Shown here in pieces: positions 60,343-64,000 of a DNA stretch of 64,000 nucleotides; the first letter of the stretch is position 1; each line of letters begins with the position of its first letter. Below the pieces are notes generated by a model, which saw nothing but the letters and a program-made list of their open reading frames with translations, ran no database searches and was not told the DNA's origin. Position numbers and translations under genes: made by a program. The stretch is taken from contig JAVSML010000027.1 of assembly GCA_038503035.1 (NCBI GenBank), positions 1,460,365 to 1,524,364 of the forward strand. The letters run 5' to 3'. Origin of the DNA: Crocodylus rhombifer. Lineage: Eukaryota > Chordata > Crocodylia > Crocodylidae.

Positions 60343-61079
60343 CAGTAATGAGTAAATTGCTTTGTCCCATTCCTTTTGTACTCTAAAGCAATTAAATAAT
60401 TTTTACACAAACGTTCATCGAGAAAGAAGTCAGCTTACAGCAGAAATTTAAAGTTAAAAGTTGAAGGTTGTGGTAATCAAATACAGGATGTTTGGAAATC
60501 CTTATGAAGAATAACAAGTGATCACTCTTGCCCCACTTAAAATGTATTACTATATCAAAAAACAATAGAAATTTTGTATCTTTTGGTAAATACTATTTTT
60601 ACTTAATTACCTATATATATTTAATATTTTTAAAAATAAAAATGGGATATAGAGTGAATATGCATGATACTGAGTATGATTCAAATGCCTCTTTCAAAAA
60701 GATTATCTTATAAGAATCTGAAGGTTTCCAGAAACAAATTTAAAAGCATCTTTTTCCATACAGTGACATTTTTAAAGCTATGAAACAGTACACAGACACA
60801 GAAGAAAAAGAAAACCAATTCCACTGGCAACCCCCTAGCCAATCACAACACATCTGCCTTTTTTCTGCGATGACAAGGATGCACAGATGCTTTTTAATAT
60901 CCATAAACCAATATGCTAAATATGAAAACAAAGGAACATATATAATAAATTGCTAGTAATTCTATTAATCTAAGATACATTCAATTTTCATCTTTGTATC
61001 TATCAGTTTCTTCCTGAAACTTCTTCCTACTTATAAATCAGAGCACTAAAGGGAAATAAATACATACGTATCCTAGTGA
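60343..61079. other. AT-rich unassigned sequence
   Basis: No gene or clear repeat. Confidence 0.3.
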
Positions 61080-61400
61080 TCTAACACCCATCCCAAGCTA
61101 GCCCCATCTTGTGTCACTGCCTAAGTCATGCAAATTACACCAGAACTGCCAGTTGACTAAGATTAATGACACTGCGCCAGCTTCTTTGTTTCTCTCTGCG
61201 GCCGTTTAGTGTGAAATACTATCCAAAAACATTATCTATCCTCTATTAATCCCACAAATTTGTTCACACCATGCACATTGTTTAGGGCAATTTACAACAG
61301 GAACATACTGAGCACAATTGCATTTAATTACTTGGGTTCTAATTACATTCATTAAAGGCTAATAAAATAAATGAAACAGCTTTAAAAGCTTCTGCAAAAC
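61080..61400. other. Candidate conserved non-coding element
   Basis: Contains the octamer ATGCAAAT (61128-61135, POU-type), several ATTA cores ('agattaatgacactgcgcca', 'tgcatttaattacttgggtt') and 'gcggccgtttagtgtgaaat', with no repeat signature in AT-rich surroundings. Inference from motif content only. Confidence 0.3.
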
Positions 61401-64000
61401 ACATGGGTCTTGTCTCCCTCGTGAAGCATACAGTAGATGTTTGATGTGAAATACAGATTTGCTCATATATGTGTGTCTATCATATATCTGTAATATACAT
61501 AAAGACATATATACAGTGCATATTAATATACATAAAATCATATGCATACAGATTTCAAATGAACCTGAACACTGATATTTACGTATATGACTTGTTATAA
61601 AGATGCCAAGCACCCCAAACTACTTTGTAATGTGGTATGTAAAGAGAGGAGAATATCAGTTTTGAAATTTCAGTCCAATTCTTCTAATTGTTTCCACCTG
61701 CACTATAGATATATTTATCCTCTCTCCTCTATATCTGCATTGTAAAGAATGCAAAATGACATTAAAAAGGAAAGAAAGAAGAAACATTGTATTTTTGGTC
61801 TACATTCTTAAAGATATTTCATTAACGTTCAGTTCTGACACTCACTGAGCCTTTGACTGGTTTCTCTTTAGCAGTGGATGCAGCATATTTAAAAAACGCA
61901 CAAGCTATTTGTATTAAAACACACGTTCTAAACCACACTAGGCAGTCTAAGTAAATCCCCCATGGTGGTTAAAAATGCAGCTTTTTAATAACATCATTTC
62001 CTAATTATTACGTGCCTATCCTATTTATGTTGTACTTAGGAGGCTGTTTGTGGCAAAAAAATGGAATCTAGAACATCATGTTGACCACTATGCCAGCCAG
62101 AGTTCACTGCCCAATGTTCAGAAAATATTGTTTAGTATATGCTGATCTTGTTATAACTATTCACTGTCTTTGCATTTACTAGAGGATAGCTCTTACAATT
62201 CTGTAAAAGAAATAAAGTTCTAGTTGAATATCTTACAAGTCTTGGTCTGTGTGACCATGATGTGTACTCTTAACTGAAAGATGCTATTTGGCAAACTTAG
62301 AAATATAATTACTAATTGCAAATATTCTGCAGTATATTTATAATGACAACCAAATATGCATGGCATCACAATTCCAAAAAACAGGAACTGCACTCATAAT
62401 CTTGAGCTGACTCATCAGAAAACAATTAGCAACTGAAACTGGAAAAAAAAAATCATAAGCACTGAAATGTAAGGCTTGCCTAGTATGTGTCTCCCTGCAA
62501 TGAACATTGATCTACAACAGGTAATCCCAAATAAATTGTAAACTTTTAACTTTTTGTGGTTTCAGCATGTTAGCTGTATAGCTCAACTATCTTTCCCTTA
62601 GCCTCTACCTGACTTTTACCTGATTCTGTAAACAAGTTGCACTCTTTAGTAAAGGACTGAAAAATTAATTTTATTTTCCATTTGGAATGCCATTTATTTA
62701 TTTATTTCATTTGGGGCACACTTTTAAAGAAGTATGTGGGGATTTATCTATGCAGGCCATTCAACTGAAAGCTCTCAAGTAATTAAAGTTATGGCAACCA
62801 TTTTAGAAATGTACCTGAAAATGTGTCTAGGTATACCTCCTAAATCTCATCCTGGGTTTCTTGCTAATGAAATACAATACTTGACCAGCCTTTTTGCAAG
62901 CTACAGAAAAGAAGAAATCTTAAAAATATTAATAGCATCCAATCAGATGTATAAATCTTTTATTCATAACTGAATATATCCTTGTGCAGAGGGGAGGGAG
63001 TGGTTGAGATGGGAGGGGCATCCATTCTACCACAGCAAAACTGCTTCATCAGCTCAACACAGCTGCCACCTGCCCTCCCCTCTGCAGTTCACTGGCTTCC
63101 CACTGCACACAACATTAAAGTGAGGTAGGGAAGGGCTGAAGTCTTTGCCTCACATCTTCATAACCAGGCACTCTACAAACCTCCTCCCTATTAGGAGTCT
63201 GGAGAGCTCAGAAAATTGGTAATAAGGCAAGAGAGCCCTTCAGTTCTGTGTTTTTTTGGTTCAGATCACAGCTTCCCAGTAGTGACCAAGTATAAGTGCC
63301 ACCTAGTTGACGGTTTAAATGAAATGGAATGGGTGATCTCAGTTCAATACCTACTGGACAAACATTCATAACACTACATGCTCTGGCAAATAGAATAAAA
63401 ACTGTCCCACCACACAAAAACTGTTTCCCTTCAGCAGCAGCTAAAAACACCTCAGTCCCTGAAACATAAACCAAACTGCTTTAACTATTGGCAGAAGGAA
63501 AGCTAGAAGCAGGGTACTGTCAGTAAGGGATTCATAGCAACTTTTTACTTGCATTCATGTAGAATTACTTGAAAGTCAACAGAGCTTATTTTTCTAGGCT
63601 TTTCCTGGGTAATCACAAAAGCCACGTGGATGGAAAATCTAACAGCTTCATGGTTTGGATGGATACCCTAGCCCTGAGAAGGCTTGAATTATTGTGCAGC
63701 ATTCTTAAATTGCTTCTTGTACTTTATGCAGTATTGCTTGCGCACATATACACAAAATGTTACAATGCCACATTAATTTTTTTCTAAAAACCACCAAATA
63801 TTAAGACCAAACTCCAACTGCATAATGTAATGGTGTCAACCAGAGAGGATGAAAACTTTAATCATGTGTTGAAGTACTGATGAAATAATTCTTTTAGGCA
63901 GTGGAATGGATCTAGCTAAATAGGGACTCAGTTCCATTCACATTTAACTCCTGTTTACTTCAAGGAGAATCTTTAGAAACAAACAGCCTTCTACTTCTTT
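61401..64000. other. Repeat-poor sequence to window end
   Basis: No gene recognised. A GC-richer patch at 62985-63200 contains 'cagttcactggcttcccact', which might derive from an old LINE or coding pseudogene but cannot be assigned. An (ATTT)n-like tract is at 62693-62708. Confidence 0.3.

Noticed and set aside
1..64000. CRISPR arrays, bacterial operons or prophage
   Set aside because: Nothing in the window has regular short repeats with unique spacers or dense coding; LINE, SINE and microsatellite content is that of a vertebrate.

Overview
The window is non-coding vertebrate DNA. It is AT-rich, has no open reading frame with cellular protein character, and no exon, tRNA or rRNA gene could be recognised. 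What can be read is a record of transposons. At least six CR1-type LINE fragments are present, several ending in the CR1 tail (…ctatgatcctatga). There are also many short DNA transposons with GC-rich cores, and a retroposed U2 snRNA sequence. CR1 plus this set of short elements points to a sauropsid. snRNA-headed SINEs are known from crocodilians, so a crocodilian is the best guess, with a turtle as the alternative. Species cannot be fixed from sequence alone.

Layout, left part (1-38 kb): repeat-rich. A gattcgg-family fragment and a decayed CR1 (640-2198) are followed by a short element with a palindromic head (4140-4640) and a GC-rich element with TA-rich ends (about 7990-8445). A CR1 3' piece at 13082-13712 retains a 180-codon open frame. 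A GC-rich block at 13.85-14.71 kb contains the U2-derived sequence on the minus strand. Two old self-complementary repeats lie at 16.4-16.9 kb, and a 1.5 kb hAT-like element at 20085-21614. Two CR1 endonuclease segments lie side by side at 23.16-24.99 kb. A short element with subterminal inverted repeats (25365-25775) follows, then a 2 kb minus-strand CR1 carrying most of the reverse transcriptase (26210-28225). Next come a 743 bp hAT-like element with a perfect 8 bp target duplication (31542-32284), minisatellite-like sequence (32.8-33.7 kb), another CR1 tail (34140-34826), a 330 bp fold-back element (35652-35982) and two more short elements (36925-37150, 37558-37945).

Right part (38-64 kb): much poorer in repeats and AT-rich, with long unique stretches. 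Several blocks (39500-39990, 49420-49880, 54470-54880, 61080-61400) have the look of vertebrate conserved non-coding elements: balanced composition, no repeat signature and TAAT-type or octamer motifs. That is an inference that only a multi-species alignment can test. Recognisable repeats here are a MIR-like SINE (55725-55867), a tRNA-like SINE pair flanking another short-element copy (52862-53640), a second copy of the 25.4 kb family (59987-60342) and GC-rich elements at 57.6-58.5 kb.

The genes do not work together in any system: the only coding remnants are broken LINE ORF2 segments. The picture is an intron or gene desert with a transposon-dense half and a quiet half that may hold regulatory sequence.
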